DNA of 64,000 nucleotides from Streptomyces sp. NBC_01351 (GCF_036237315.1 NZ_CP108356.1:7445501-7509500); one strand, 5' to 3'. Positions 1 through 8,517 are shown, numbered from the stretch's first letter. Numbers and translations: made by a program. The notes: generated by a model from the letters alone, not told the origin.

Positions 1-29
1 CCGCCTGTCCGATGGTGTAGGACTGCATG

Positions 30-111
30 TGCGACAAGGTAGGGGCATGTGGCGCGCATTTGCAATCCAGCCAGGATGAAATGCCTGGTAGCTGCAATCC
101 CTCTTGTCGCA
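30..111 (+). ncRNA. candidate structured RNA or leader element
   Basis: The 9-base arm TGCGACAAG (30-38) is exactly complementary to CTTGTCGCA (103-111). After a 2-base bulge the helix continues with AGGG (41-44) against CCCT (99-102). Inside it CCAGG (71-75) pairs with CCTGG (84-88) around an 8-base loop, extended by CAG (68-70) with CTG (92-94). The octamer TGCAATCC occurs twice (61-68 and 93-100). Nothing here is coding. It lies 51 bases before the S4-protein gene and could be a leader, a small RNA or a small repeat. I do not recognise a known RNA family; the fold is by eye only. Confidence 0.3.
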
Positions 112-130
112 TCCGCCAAAAGTCGTTCCG

Positions 131-161
131 CCCCGACCCGTCCGCCTCGCTAGAGTCGGGG
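131..161 (+). promoter_or_regulatory. inverted repeat directly before the S4-protein start
   Basis: CCCCGAC (131-137) and GTCGGGG (155-161) are perfect 7-base arms with a 17-base spacer, ending one base before the ATG at 163. A -10-like TAGAGT lies at 151-156, so the transcript may begin at or very near the start codon. The only purine-rich stretch that could act as a ribosome site is inside the right arm. This could be an operator or a translational switch; neither is shown. Confidence 0.35.
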
Positions 162-162
162 C

Positions 163-555
163 ATGGCTGAAGAGGTATCGCGAACCGACACGGGCACAGT
201 GCGGGTCGACGCGTGGATCTGGTCCGTGCGCCTGACGAAGACCCGCTCGATCGCGGCGACCGCCTGCAGGGCGGGCCACGTGAAGGTCAACGGGGAGCGC
301 GCCAAGCCGGCGCAGTCGGTGCGCGCGGGTGACGAGGTGCGGCTCTACCACGCGGGGCGGGAGCGGATCGTGGTGGTCCGGCGGCCCGTGTCCAAGCGGG
401 TCGGCCCGCCCGTCGCGGCGGAGTGCTTCATCGACAACAGCCCGCCGCCGCCGACCCCGGTCGAGGCCGCGGTGGTGGGCATCCGCGACCGTGGCGCGGG
501 CCGCCCGACGAAGCGCGAACGCCGCGAGATCGAATCCCTGCGCGGCAGGCCTTAG
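163..555 (+). CDS. RNA-binding S4 domain protein
   Basis: The 130-residue protein has one S4 RNA-binding domain near its N-terminus (about residues 15-70), with the typical pattern VDAWIW, then RL-KTRS, then GHVKVNG. The tail is basic and proline-rich and ends in a KRERREIESL segment. This matches the small HslR/RlbA-like S4 family. The Escherichia coli member HslR binds stalled 50S subunits carrying peptidyl-tRNA; the role in Streptomyces is inferred from the family only. The ATG at 163 is the first in frame and begins just before the S4 domain. It stands alone, convergent with the small gene at 587-874. Confidence 0.85.
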   Translation: MAEEVSRTDTGTVRVDAWIWSVRLTKTRSIAATACRAGHVKVNGERAKPAQSVRAGDEVRLYHAGRERIVVVRRPVSKRVGPPVAAECFIDNSPPPPTPVEAAVVGIRDRGAGRPTKRERREIESLRGRP

Positions 556-586
556 GCGGCTCCGGCCTCGCCCCGACAGCCTGCCC

Positions 587-874
587 CTACGGGGACGAGC
601 GCTCCGACATCATCTGTTCGACCCCGTCCAGCTCCCAGGTGCACCGGGGGCCGGTCGGGACGAGGTGCGGCTGGCGCACCATGATCCGGAAGGGGTGCGC
701 CGGTTCCTCGGGGAGGACGCCCTCCAGCACCGTGGTCCCCGGTTCGTGCTCCTTGCGGTAGGCGATGACCTTGCCGTCGACGAGGAGCTCGATCTCGCCC
801 GTCCTGCCGGGACCGACGTTCACGGTGATGGAGTGGTCCCCGTGGTCCACGTGGAAGTGGTGGCTGCGGTACAT
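587..874 (-). CDS. small conserved hypothetical protein
   Basis: This 95-residue soluble protein is not a family I can name. It is rich in His near the N-terminus (SHHFHVDHGDHS) and has alternating strand-like segments, with no membrane span or signal peptide. A small beta-rich domain is a reasonable guess. I chose ATG 874 over the upstream in-frame GTG at 886 because GGAGG lies five bases before it and itself overlaps the upstream candidate's codons. It is convergent with the S4 gene and followed at 123 bases by the next minus-strand gene upstream. Confidence 0.6.
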   Translation of the reverse strand: MYRSHHFHVDHGDHSITVNVGPGRTGEIELLVDGKVIAYRKEHEPGTTVLEGVLPEEPAHPFRIMVRQPHLVPTGPRCTWELDGVEQMMSERSSP

Positions 875-1009
875 GGGCACCTCCACGGGGTCGCGACAGC
901 CTCGGAGACGCGGTGGCCGCCGTGCATCACTCGGCTCCCACCATTGTGGGCTCGTACGGCGTACCCGCGCGCGGGGGCGTCAAACGGAGGAGCCGTCCCG
1001 CTCCGGCGG

Positions 1010-1639
1010 TCAGCCGGCGCTGCGCGGGAAGAACCGGACGGGAACGTCCGCCGTGTACGCGTTCTCGCCGGCGGGCAGGCAGTTGTCCTCGCGGACGGTG
1101 CCCAGCCCGTCGCAGTGTTCCGCGCTGAGCCGCAGGAACACGGTCGACGTGTGCGGGCCGACGCTCAGGGGGTGCAGCACGTCCGAGGCGAACATCGCGT
1201 AGATGACCCCGTCCTGTTCTTGGAGCAGGCGGATGGTCTCCGGGCCGAAGGAATAGGTCCGCTCGCGGCGCGTGCCGATGTCGTTGACGATCCGGCCGCC
1301 CAGGAACTTCGAGCGGAAGTCGTCCATCGGGTTCTGCTCCGAGGTGTAGCCGGGCGGGTACACGGCACCCGCGGAGCCGGTCGCCGTGCCCCAGCTCGGA
1401 AACGAACGCACCCATCGCTCGCCGGCGAAGGCCTCGCGGCAGGCGGGCGGGCCGATGATGCGCTCCCGGATGCCCAGGGCCGTGTTGAGGTTGGTGCCGT
1501 CGGGAGCCAGACAGTTGTGGTCCCGCGGCGGAACCACCCGCGCCTGCGTCTGCGCCTGCGCGGTGGCGCCACCCGCCGCGGCGAGCATCGCTGCCAGGAC
1601 CGCGGACACCACGGCCGAGCGGATCCGAGTGGATCTCAT
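1010..1639 (-). CDS. secreted protein of unknown function
   Basis: The predicted 209-residue protein begins MRSTRIRSAVVSAVLAAMLA, a classical Sec signal peptide, with likely cleavage after the Ala-rich segment near residue 30. The mature part is soluble and contains several cysteines (for example HNCLAPDG and EHCDG), which suggests disulfides outside the cell. I do not recognise the family. The start at 1639 was chosen because AAAGG precedes it at a suitable distance and the signal peptide starts exactly there; the frame remains open upstream to 1756 but encodes Arg-rich shadow sequence. It lies 157 bases from the response-regulator gene, on the same strand. Confidence 0.65.
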   Translation of the reverse strand: MRSTRIRSAVVSAVLAAMLAAAGGATAQAQTQARVVPPRDHNCLAPDGTNLNTALGIRERIIGPPACREAFAGERWVRSFPSWGTATGSAGAVYPPGYTSEQNPMDDFRSKFLGGRIVNDIGTRRERTYSFGPETIRLLQEQDGVIYAMFASDVLHPLSVGPHTSTVFLRLSAEHCDGLGTVREDNCLPAGENAYTADVPVRFFPRSAG

Positions 1640-1796
1640 GGGCTGCAACCTTTCGGGTCTTCGTCGAAGGCCGCACCCGCCGCTCTTCCCGGCACCCGCG
1701 GCCCCGTTCACGAGCCGAGCATGACCCGGGGGCCCGGGGAGTCCGCCGCCGGACACACCCGCCGTCCGCCACGTGGCCGCACGACGGCCGCCGCAC

Positions 1797-2459
1797 TCAC
1801 CCGGGCGGCGTGACCAGGCCGAACTCGTAAGCGAGGATCACCAGGTGCACGCGGTCGCGGGCGTCGAGCTTCGTGAACAGCCGGGCCACGTGCGCCTTGG
1901 CGGTGGCCACGCTGATGCAGAGTTCCCCGGCGATCTCCGTGTTGGACAGCCCGCGGCCCACCAGGGTCAGCACCTCGCGCTCCCGGTCCGTGATTCCGCC
2001 GGCCCCCGGGTGCCGTGGTCCGGGGGCCGGCTCGGGCCGCGCGGCGAACTCCCCGATGAGTCGGCGGGTGACGCTCGGCGCGATGAGGGCGTCCCCGGCG
2101 GCGAGGACCCGGATCCCGTCGAGGATGGTCTCCAACGGCATGTCCTTCACGAGGAAGCCGCTCGCACCGGCGCGCAGCGCCCCGTACACGTACGCGTCGT
2201 CGTCGAACGTGGTCAGGACGAGGACGAGGGTCCTCGACTCCGGATCCGCGTTGATCCGGCGCGTGGCCTCGATGCCGTCCGTACCGGGCATGCGGATGTC
2301 CATGATGGCGACGTCCGGCCGCAGCCGCCGGACCAGCTCCACCGCCTCCTCGCCGTCCCCGGCCTCACCGACCACCTCCAGACCGGGGGTGTCGGCGATG
2401 AGGACGCGCAGGCCGGTACGGATCAGCGGCTGGTCGTCGACCAGTACGACCCGGATCAT
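1797..2459 (-). CDS. NarL/LuxR-family response regulator
   Basis: The 220-residue protein has a receiver domain (about 1-120) with acidic residues VDD near position 8, phospho-acceptor Asp54 in IMDIRMPG, and Lys in the GFLVKDMP loop. A LuxR-type helix-turn-helix follows (about 150-212, ITDREREVLTLV to TAKAHVARLF). It overlaps the upstream kinase gene by four bases (ATGA), so the two are translationally coupled and form a two-component pair. The divergently transcribed ABC exporter at 3775-5528 is the obvious candidate target, a common arrangement in Streptomyces. The signal is unknown. Confidence 0.93.
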   Translation of the reverse strand: MIRVVLVDDQPLIRTGLRVLIADTPGLEVVGEAGDGEEAVELVRRLRPDVAIMDIRMPGTDGIEATRRINADPESRTLVLVLTTFDDDAYVYGALRAGASGFLVKDMPLETILDGIRVLAAGDALIAPSVTRRLIGEFAARPEPAPGPRHPGAGGITDREREVLTLVGRGLSNTEIAGELCISVATAKAHVARLFTKLDARDRVHLVILAYEFGLVTPPG

Positions 2460-3643
2460 CGGGCCGCCTCCGCGGGGACCGGCAGCCGCGCCGCCACGCG
2501 GAACCCGCCGTCCGGGCGCGGACCGGCGCTGAACTCCCCGTGCAGCAGGGTCACCCGCTCCCGCATGCCGGCGATCCCGAAGCCGGCGCCCTGGTTCGAG
2601 GACGCGGACGGGGCGGCGGCGCCGCGTCCGAGGTCGACTATGTCCACGGCCAGTTCGTCCGCCCGGTGCTCGACCGTCACGGCGCACTCCCGGGTGCCGG
2701 AATGCCGCACCACGTTGGTGACCGACTCCTGGATGATGCGGAAAGCCGCCAGGTCGATGTCGGAGGGCAGTTCGCGGCGCTCCCCCCGCCACCGGACCTC
2801 CACGCTCACCCCGGCCGCCGCCGTGTTCGAGACCAGCTTTCCGAGCGCGGCGAGCCCCGGGACCGGGTCCAGCGGCGCGGACTCCTGGTCTCCGCGCCGC
2901 AGCGCGCCGAGCATCCGCCGCAGACCGGCGAGGGTCTCCCGGCTGGTGGCCTCGATGGCTTCCAGCGCGCGCCGCGTCTCGGCGGGCTGCGTGTCCATGA
3001 CCCGGCTGCCCATCCCCGCCTGGATGGCGATGATGCCGATGTTGTGGGCGACCATGTCGTGCAGTTCCCGGGCGATCCGCAGCCGTTCGGCGGTGACCGC
3101 CTGGTGCGTGGCCTGTGCGCGCACCGTGTCGGCGTGCGCCCGGCTCTGATGGACGGTGTTGCCGATCAGCCAGGCGATGGCGGTGGTCGCGGTCAGCAGG
3201 ACCGGCGCCTCGGGGCTGGGGGAGTACTCCCGGGTCCACCGCCACAGCGTGTCCCCGGCCAGCACGGCGACCGGCAGTGCGGCGGCCAGGACCGAGATGC
3301 GGCGCGAGCGGGTCGCCGCGATGTAGCCGACGACCGCGTCGGCCAGCAGGAACAGGACGATCGGGGTCTCCCGCACCTCCATACCGAGGGAGAACACCGC
3401 GCCCGCGAGCGCCACGGCCAGGGCCGCCAGCGGCGCCCGCAGCAGCAGGAACGCGCCCAGAGTCGTGACGACGGCGGTGACCAGGAGCGGAGCGTCCTCG
3501 ATGTTGCCGTGGTACCGCAGCAGTCGGCGCAGTTCGTCCGGTCGCTGGAAGCTGCGCATCAGGACGAGGGCCGACCAGAAGGACCCCACCCACACACCCG
3601 CCGGCAGGCGTTTGAGCAGGGGCGGACGGCGAGTTGCGATCAT
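2456..3643 (-). CDS. sensor histidine kinase (HisKA_3 type)
   Basis: The 395-residue kinase has an N-terminal membrane part with about four to five hydrophobic segments (residues 15-165) and no large extracellular loop, as in intramembrane-sensing kinases. A HisKA_3 dimerisation domain carries the phospho-acceptor His195 in ELHDMVAHNIG. A GHKL ATPase domain follows, with the N-box near ESVTNVVRHSG and a G-rich box GAGFGIAGMRERV. It is partner to the response regulator downstream (4-base overlap). The first ATG in frame is used. Divergent from the ABC transporter genes with a 131-base shared promoter region. Confidence 0.93.
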   Translation of the reverse strand: MIATRRPPLLKRLPAGVWVGSFWSALVLMRSFQRPDELRRLLRYHGNIEDAPLLVTAVVTTLGAFLLLRAPLAALAVALAGAVFSLGMEVRETPIVLFLLADAVVGYIAATRSRRISVLAAALPVAVLAGDTLWRWTREYSPSPEAPVLLTATTAIAWLIGNTVHQSRAHADTVRAQATHQAVTAERLRIARELHDMVAHNIGIIAIQAGMGSRVMDTQPAETRRALEAIEATSRETLAGLRRMLGALRRGDQESAPLDPVPGLAALGKLVSNTAAAGVSVEVRWRGERRELPSDIDLAAFRIIQESVTNVVRHSGTRECAVTVEHRADELAVDIVDLGRGAAAPSASSNQGAGFGIAGMRERVTLLHGEFSAGPRPDGGFRVAARLPVPAEAAR

Positions 3644-3774
3644 CCGACGATCGTAGCCAGGCGCCCCCGCCCCGGCATCGGCCCACGGGATTAAGCCCCT
3701 GGGCTACCGGCGGACGGCGCGGGTGTGGACCGCCGGCCGATGCCCGCCGGGCCCCTCACCGGCACCGTTGACCC

Positions 3775-4686
3775 ATGATCGAATCGATTCGGCTGACCAA
3801 GCGGTACGGCGACACCGTCGCCGTCGACGAGCTGACCTTCACGGCGGAACCCGGCAAGGTCACCGGCTTCCTCGGCCCCAACGGCGCCGGCAAGTCCACC
3901 ACGCTGCGGATGATCCTGGGCCTGAACGCCCCCACCGGCGGGTCCGTCACGGTGAACGGCGTGCCCTTCTCCTCCCGTCCGCGCGGTCTGCGGCACGTCG
4001 GCGCGCTGCTGGACGCCCAGGACGTCCACGGCGGCCGCAGCGCGCATGCGCACCTGTCGGCGCTGGCCCGCGGCAACCGGGTCCCGCCGTCCCGCGTCGA
4101 CGCGGTCCTGGAGGAGGTCGGTCTGGCGAAGGCGGCGCGGCGCCGGATCGGCGGATTCTCCCTCGGGATGAAGCAGCGCCTCGGCATCGCGGGAGCGCTG
4201 CTGGGGGATCCGCCGGTGCTGCTCTTCGACGAGCCGCTGAACGGCCTCGATCCCGAGGGCGTGCTGTGGGTGCGCGGCCTGTTCCGCAGGCTTGCCGACG
4301 AGGGCCGCACCGTGTTCGTCTCCAGCCACATGATGGCCGAGATGGAGGCCACGGCCGACCACCTCGTCGTCATCGGCCGGGGCCGGCTGATCGCCGACCA
4401 GAGCCTCCGGGAGTTCTCCGCCCGCAACGCCTCGCGGGCCGTCCTCGTCCACACCCCCGACCTGGCGGCGCTCGATGCCGTACTGCGCGCCGAAGGCGCC
4501 TCGGTGTGCGGGGAAGGCGATGCGCGGGCCCGGGTCACGGGCCTGAGCGCGGCCCGGATCGGCGAGCTCGCCCACCGGCACGGCATCGTGCTCCACGAAC
4601 TTGCCACCCGCACCTCGTCCCTGGAATCGGCGTTCATGGCCCTCACCGCCGACAGCGTCGACTACCTTGCAGGAGAAGCACAATGA
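3775..4686 (+). CDS. ABC transporter ATP-binding protein
   Basis: The 303-residue ATPase has Walker A GPNGAGKST (about 34-42), a signature-like FSLGMKQRLG segment, Walker B LLFDEPLNGLDPEG and an H-loop in SSHMMAEME. The C-terminal extension of about 80 residues is typical of ATPases that pair with a separate ABC-2 permease (DrrA/BcrA-like exporters). It overlaps the permease gene by four bases (ATGA), so they form one unit. The divergent two-component system suggests regulated export of an antibiotic, lipid or peptide; the substrate cannot be read from sequence. Confidence 0.93.
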   Translation: MIESIRLTKRYGDTVAVDELTFTAEPGKVTGFLGPNGAGKSTTLRMILGLNAPTGGSVTVNGVPFSSRPRGLRHVGALLDAQDVHGGRSAHAHLSALARGNRVPPSRVDAVLEEVGLAKAARRRIGGFSLGMKQRLGIAGALLGDPPVLLFDEPLNGLDPEGVLWVRGLFRRLADEGRTVFVSSHMMAEMEATADHLVVIGRGRLIADQSLREFSARNASRAVLVHTPDLAALDAVLRAEGASVCGEGDARARVTGLSAARIGELAHRHGIVLHELATRTSSLESAFMALTADSVDYLAGEAQ

Positions 4687-5528
4687 CGGACACTCAGGTC
4701 AGGCCCGAACCGGTGGACCGGTCCCGGTTCGGCGACCTGCTCGCCGCCGAGTGGATCAAGATGCGTTCGCTCAGGTCGACGTACTGGGTGCTCGTCCTCA
4801 GCGCCGTCGTCGCCATCGCGATCAATGTGAACACCGTCTACGCGGACCTGCCGTACATCGATCAGCCGCCGCCCCCGGGGCACGACATGCCGCCCTTCAC
4901 GTACGACCCGCTCCACCGCGGTCTGAACGACATCGCCGCCACCCTCATGGCGCTGGCCGCGGCCGCGTTCGGCGCCATCACGGTCTTCGGCGAGTACACC
5001 ACCGGAATGATCCGCACCACGCTCGCCGCCGTTCCCGACCGGCGGGCGGTGGTCATGGCCAAGGTGGTGCTCGTCGCGGGGATCACTCTCCTCCTCGGTG
5101 CGACCGTCTCGGTCACCTCCTTCTTCGCCACCAACGCGCTGCTGGCCCCCCGCCCCGTCGGGCTCTCGATCCAGGACCCGGGCTGCCTGCGGGCCGTCGC
5201 CGCGTACGCGCTGGTCGTCCCGGTCTGCGCGCTCGTCGGGCTGGCGTTCGGCGCCGTACTGCGCCATGCCACGGCCTCGATCGTCGGCGTGGTGGGGCTG
5301 CTCTTCATCGTGCCCATGCTCTTCGGCGGCGACCGGTACCGCTTCCTGAGGGAGATCGGCAACCACCTGCCGATGGCCGCGCGCTCCCGGCTGGGGCTGA
5401 ACCCCGAATCCATGACGACCCTGGGCGCCCATCCGGGGACGATCGCGGGCTCCTGGATCGCGCTGGCGGCCTGGGCGCTGGTCTCGGTGGCCGTCGCCGT
5501 GACCGTCGTACGGCGCCGGGACGTGTAG
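4683..5528 (+). CDS. ABC-2 type transporter permease
   Basis: The 281-residue membrane protein begins MTDTQVRPEP and contains about six hydrophobic spans: one near residues 35-55, further spans from about 95 onward, and a last one before the C-terminal RRRDV. An extracytoplasmic loop after the first span holds a Pro-rich segment (DQPPPPGHDMPP). Long stretches such as IRTTLAAVPDRRAVVMAK are typical of ABC-2 permeases of the bacitracin/doxorubicin type. The ATG at 4683 overlaps the stop of the ATPase gene. A strong terminator follows at 5559. Confidence 0.9.
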   Translation: MTDTQVRPEPVDRSRFGDLLAAEWIKMRSLRSTYWVLVLSAVVAIAINVNTVYADLPYIDQPPPPGHDMPPFTYDPLHRGLNDIAATLMALAAAAFGAITVFGEYTTGMIRTTLAAVPDRRAVVMAKVVLVAGITLLLGATVSVTSFFATNALLAPRPVGLSIQDPGCLRAVAAYALVVPVCALVGLAFGAVLRHATASIVGVVGLLFIVPMLFGGDRYRFLREIGNHLPMAARSRLGLNPESMTTLGAHPGTIAGSWIALAAWALVSVAVAVTVVRRRDV

Positions 5529-5558
5529 GCCGCGTACGGGCGGGGCTGGACCACGTAC

Positions 5559-5598
5559 GGGCGGGGCCGCCGCCGGGGTCCCGGCAGCGGCCCCGCCC
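5559..5598. terminator. bidirectional hairpin between convergent genes
   Basis: GGGCGGGGCCGC (5559-5570) and GCGGCCCCGCCC (5587-5598) form a perfect 12-bp GC stem with a 16-base loop, placed between the convergent permease and chitinase genes. There is no U-tract, which is usual for Streptomyces. The left arm lies in a 14-base direct repeat (CGTACGGGCGGGGC at 5533 and 5554). Confidence 0.7.
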
Positions 5599-5611
5599 GG
5601 CGGGCGCCGGG

Positions 5612-7291
5612 TCAGCCGGTGAAGCCGGCCGTGAGCGAGGTGAACTGCCAGTCGCTCTGCGCGATGCCGGAGCAGGTCTCCTGCAGGCCGCCGCCGGGGC
5701 AGCCCCGGTCGCGGTTCACGGACCAGAAGGCGAGGCGGGCGATGTGGTGGGAGTTGGCCCAGTCGCGGATGTCGGTCCAGTTCTGGACGGTCGTGGTCTC
5801 CTGGGTGTCGCTGATGCCGTTCATGCCCGAGATGCCGATGTGCGCGTAGGCGGTGGCGTCGTCCCAGCCGAAGGTGGACTTCAGCTTCGCCTTGAGGCCC
5901 TCGGTCGCGCTGACGGTGCTCGCGTACATGTCGGTCGAGGCGTTGCCGAAGTCGAACGGCATGATCGTGAAGACGTCGATGTCCGCTCCCAGCGCCTTCG
6001 CCTGGTCGATCAGCCGGTTGCCCCACGAGGTCGGGCCGGTGGTGCTGGTGCCGAAGGTCAGGATGGTCTTCAGGCCGGGGTTGTTCTGCTTGACGATCTT
6101 GAGTGCGCCGAGGATGCGGTCCTGGACCACGGCGTTCTCGAACTCGTCGGTGTTCTCGATGTCCACGTCGATGGCCTTGAGCCCGTAGGCGTCGATGACC
6201 TGCTGGTAGGCGCCGGCCAGGGCCTCGGGGGTCGCGCAGTTGGGGCCGAGCTTGTTGCCCTGCCAGCCGCCGACGGAGGGGACGATGTCGCCGCCCGCGG
6301 CACGGATCGAGGCGATGGTGCTCTGGTCCACGCCGCCGGTCAGCGGCCGCTGGCCGTCCCAGGACGGGTTGCAGCCGCCGGAGGAGAGGATGAACGCCAT
6401 CGTGAACCACTTGGTCCCGGTCGCGTTCATCACGGTGGTCGCGCTCGGCGGGTTGCCCCAGCCGAGGTAGAGGTAGGGCGCGGCCTGCTTGAAACCGGTG
6501 GGTGCCGTCCCGTTGTCGGTGGTGACGGGCACGCCGGCGGAGGTGGCCGAGGTGTTGCCCGCGAGGTCGCGGGCCCGGACGGTGAACGTGTAACTCGTGG
6601 CGGGAGACAGGCCGGTGACGGTCACGCCGGTGCCGGTGGCCGTGGTGACCAACGCGCCGCCCTGGTAGACGTCGTAGGCCGTGACGCCGACGTCGTCGGT
6701 GGATGCGGTCCAGGCGAGCGAGGCGCTGGTGGAGGTCTTGCCGGTGGAGGCGAGCCCGGTGGGGACGGTGGGCGCCTGGGTGTCGGTGCCGCCGCCGGGG
6801 CCGTCGAGCGTGACGTCGTCGGCGTGGTAAGTGCCCTGCCCGTACCAGCCGTTGAGGTACACCTCGGCCGTGGTCTGGGAGGCGCCCGTGGTGAAGGTGA
6901 GGGTGAGCCGGGAGTAGGCGCCGGCCGAGCTCGTCCAGGTGGAGGGGCCGCCGGTGACTCCGAGGTACACGTAACTGCCGCGGACCCAGGCCGAGAGCGT
7001 GTACGTGGTGTTGGGGCGTACGGAGACGGACTGGGTGCACTTCGCGTTGTCGGAGGCGGTGGCCGCGCCGGCCAGCGCCCTGGTGCCGCCGTGCACGGGT
7101 GAGCCCACCACGGAGCCCAGACCCGCCGAACAGGACCAGCCGGCCGGGGTGCCGGCCGCCTCGAAGCCGCCGTTCGCGAGCAGATCGGCGCCGAACGCCG
7201 ACCCGGGCACCGTCAGCACCGCGGCCGCGCCGAGCAGGGTGGCACCCAGGGCGCAGGCGAGGCGGGTGCGGGTGCGTGTGGGGGTACGCAA
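5612..7291 (-). CDS. secreted GH18 chitinase with CBM and fibronectin III domains
   Basis: The predicted 559-residue enzyme has a signal peptide ([19 protein letters not shown], cleavage near residue 34), a carbohydrate-binding module (about 36-165), a fibronectin type III linker (about 172-258) and a GH18 catalytic domain (about 270-559). The catalytic DxDxE motif is AIDVDIEN with acid/base Glu379. It should hydrolyse chitin outside the cell. I chose TTG 7291 because a perfect GGAGG sits seven bases upstream and the signal peptide starts there; the frame is open to a GTG at 7363 without a good ribosome site. A DasR-type operator lies upstream at 7404-7419. Confidence 0.93.
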   Translation of the reverse strand: MRTPTRTRTRLACALGATLLGAAAVLTVPGSAFGADLLANGGFEAAGTPAGWSCSAGLGSVVGSPVHGGTRALAGAATASDNAKCTQSVSVRPNTTYTLSAWVRGSYVYLGVTGGPSTWTSSAGAYSRLTLTFTTGASQTTAEVYLNGWYGQGTYHADDVTLDGPGGGTDTQAPTVPTGLASTGKTSTSASLAWTASTDDVGVTAYDVYQGGALVTTATGTGVTVTGLSPATSYTFTVRARDLAGNTSATSAGVPVTTDNGTAPTGFKQAAPYLYLGWGNPPSATTVMNATGTKWFTMAFILSSGGCNPSWDGQRPLTGGVDQSTIASIRAAGGDIVPSVGGWQGNKLGPNCATPEALAGAYQQVIDAYGLKAIDVDIENTDEFENAVVQDRILGALKIVKQNNPGLKTILTFGTSTTGPTSWGNRLIDQAKALGADIDVFTIMPFDFGNASTDMYASTVSATEGLKAKLKSTFGWDDATAYAHIGISGMNGISDTQETTTVQNWTDIRDWANSHHIARLAFWSVNRDRGCPGGGLQETCSGIAQSDWQFTSLTAGFTG

Positions 7292-7403
7292 GGAAGTGCC
7301 TCCAGTGGGGTGGGGGGCGGCGGCAACACCATTGAGGGCGGCGGTAGTTGACGTCGTCGCCACCCGTGACCGGGAACCTAATCCTCCGGATGTGCCACCG
7401 TCA

Positions 7404-7419
7404 ATAGGTCTGGACCAAT
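7404..7419 (-). promoter_or_regulatory. dre operator (DasR-type) upstream of the chitinase
   Basis: Read on the chitinase strand, the 16-mer is ATTGGTCCAGACCTAT. It matches the published Streptomyces DasR-responsive element core TGGTC-TAGACCA at nearly all positions and is a near palindrome. It lies 113-128 bases before the TTG start, a normal place for a promoter-overlapping operator. DasR represses chitin and N-acetylglucosamine genes until aminosugar phosphates accumulate, so this predicts chitin-induced expression. The dasR gene itself is not in this window. Confidence 0.75.
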
Positions 7420-7445
7420 TGACGCGATGTCACTGGCGCGCATAT

Positions 7446-7461
7446 TCGAGCACGTGTTCGG
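7446..7461 (+). promoter_or_regulatory. candidate LexA (SOS) box before the AlkB-like gene
   Basis: TCGAGCACGTGTTCGG agrees with the actinobacterial SOS consensus TCGAAC-N4-GTTCGA at 10 of 12 defined positions. It ends 21 bases before the ATG of the AlkB-like gene, where a bound repressor would block transcription. LexA control of a DNA-repair gene fits biologically. Confidence 0.55.
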
Positions 7462-7482
7462 TTCTGGGGTTAGGGTGGAGGC

Positions 7483-8118
7483 ATGTACGCAGTCCAAGGC
7501 CTTCAGGCTTCCCTCTTCGACCAGGGCGACGAGATCCGGCCCGGCCCGCTGGAGGACGTGCGGCGGACCGAGCTCGGCGCCGGGGCGTGGGTCGACCACC
7601 TCCCCGGCTGGCTGACCGGCGCCGACGCGCTCTTCGAGCGGCTGGCCGCCGACGTGCCCTGGCACGCCGAGCGGCGGCAGATGTACGAGCGCGAGGTGGA
7701 GGTGCCCCGACTGCTCGCCTTCTACGCGGACGGCGAGGCCCTCCCGCATCCCGCCCTCACCGAGGCCCGTTCCGCGCTCACCCGCCACTACGCGGCCGAG
7801 CTCGGTGAGCCCTTCACCACCGCAGGGCTGTGCCTCTACCGCGACGGCCGCGACAGCGTCGCCTGGCACGGGGACCGGACCGGCCGCTCCTCGACCGAGG
7901 ACACCATGGTCGCGATCCTCTCGGTGGGTGACCCGCGCGACCTGACTCTGCGCCCCCGCGACGGCGGCGCCACCCTGCTGCGCCTTCCGCTCGGCCACGG
8001 CGACCTCGTCGTCATGGGCGGCTCCTGCCAGCGCACCATGGAGCACGCCGTACCCAAGTCGGCGCGTGCCGTCGGGCCCCGGATCAGCGTCCAGTTCCGT
8101 ACCCGGGGCGTGCGCTGA
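7483..8118 (+). CDS. AlkB-like 2-oxoglutarate/Fe(II) dioxygenase
   Basis: The 211-residue protein is the size of AlkB (216 residues in E. coli). The iron-binding triad is visible as His129 and Asp131 in AWHGDRTG and His188 in TMEHAV; Arg200 and Arg206 (PRISVQFRTR) would bind 2-oxoglutarate. AlkB enzymes oxidatively demethylate alkylated bases such as 1-methyladenine and 3-methylcytosine. The N-terminal segment MYAVQGLQASLFDQ resembles actinobacterial members. GGTGGAGG precedes the ATG. A single gene, divergent from the chitinase and preceded by a candidate SOS box. RNA or protein demethylation cannot be excluded. Confidence 0.9.
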   Translation: MYAVQGLQASLFDQGDEIRPGPLEDVRRTELGAGAWVDHLPGWLTGADALFERLAADVPWHAERRQMYEREVEVPRLLAFYADGEALPHPALTEARSALTRHYAAELGEPFTTAGLCLYRDGRDSVAWHGDRTGRSSTEDTMVAILSVGDPRDLTLRPRDGGATLLRLPLGHGDLVVMGGSCQRTMEHAVPKSARAVGPRISVQFRTRGVR

Positions 8119-8223
8119 CCGCGGTTGCGGGGCCGGGGCCGGGGGAGGGCGGCCGGGCCGGAGCGCATGGATCCGTCCGGGACCTGCAGCGTGAGCTGAA
8201 GGCGCGGGGCAGTTCGCCCGCCG

Positions 8224-8517
8224 TCACGCGGCGCCGGGGTCCTTCCCCGGGCGGACCGCGGTGGCCGCCGCCTGCAGGGAGCGCAGGGCCAGCAGCAGGA
8301 CGCCGATGTCGTCCAGGTACACCGGGTCCGGGACCAGGTCCACGGGGGAGATCGTGTACACCACGGCGACCCAGAAGAGGGCCTTGTCGCGCAGCGGGAT
8401 CCCCGAGTCGAGGAGCAGCCGGCGCGCCTTGAAGACGCGTACAAGCAGCACCGCGGCGGCCACCGCGAGCCCGACCGCGAAGACCGCGGCCAGTACGAGC
8501 CAGGCCTTTCCGTCCAT
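8224..8517 (-). CDS. DUF1232 (YkvA-like) membrane protein
   Basis: The 97-residue protein has an N-terminal transmembrane helix (WLVLAAVFAVGLAVAAAVLL) followed by the DUF1232 core with YTISPVDLVPD, the family's hallmark, then DDIGVLLLALRSL. The function of the family is unknown; it is found widely as a small membrane protein. I prefer ATG 8517 because GAGGGG lies just upstream; an in-frame ATG at 8529 would add four residues. It is convergent with the AlkB-like gene and 44 bases downstream of the MarR gene on the same strand. Confidence 0.85.
   Translation of the reverse strand: MDGKAWLVLAAVFAVGLAVAAAVLLVRVFKARRLLLDSGIPLRDKALFWVAVVYTISPVDLVPDPVYLDDIGVLLLALRSLQAAATAVRPGKDPGAA

Noticed and set aside
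329..1813. 494-codon plus-strand open frame
   Set aside because: Arg/Gly/Ala-rich shadow running antisense to two genes on the minus strand; no ribosome site or recognisable domain.
1797..3686. 629-codon minus-strand frame as one gene
   Set aside because: Only its last 220 codons (the response regulator) are real; the upstream part is an out-of-frame shadow of the histidine kinase.
4601..7102. 833-codon plus-strand frame
   Set aside because: Low-complexity shadow of the permease and, antisense, of the chitinase.
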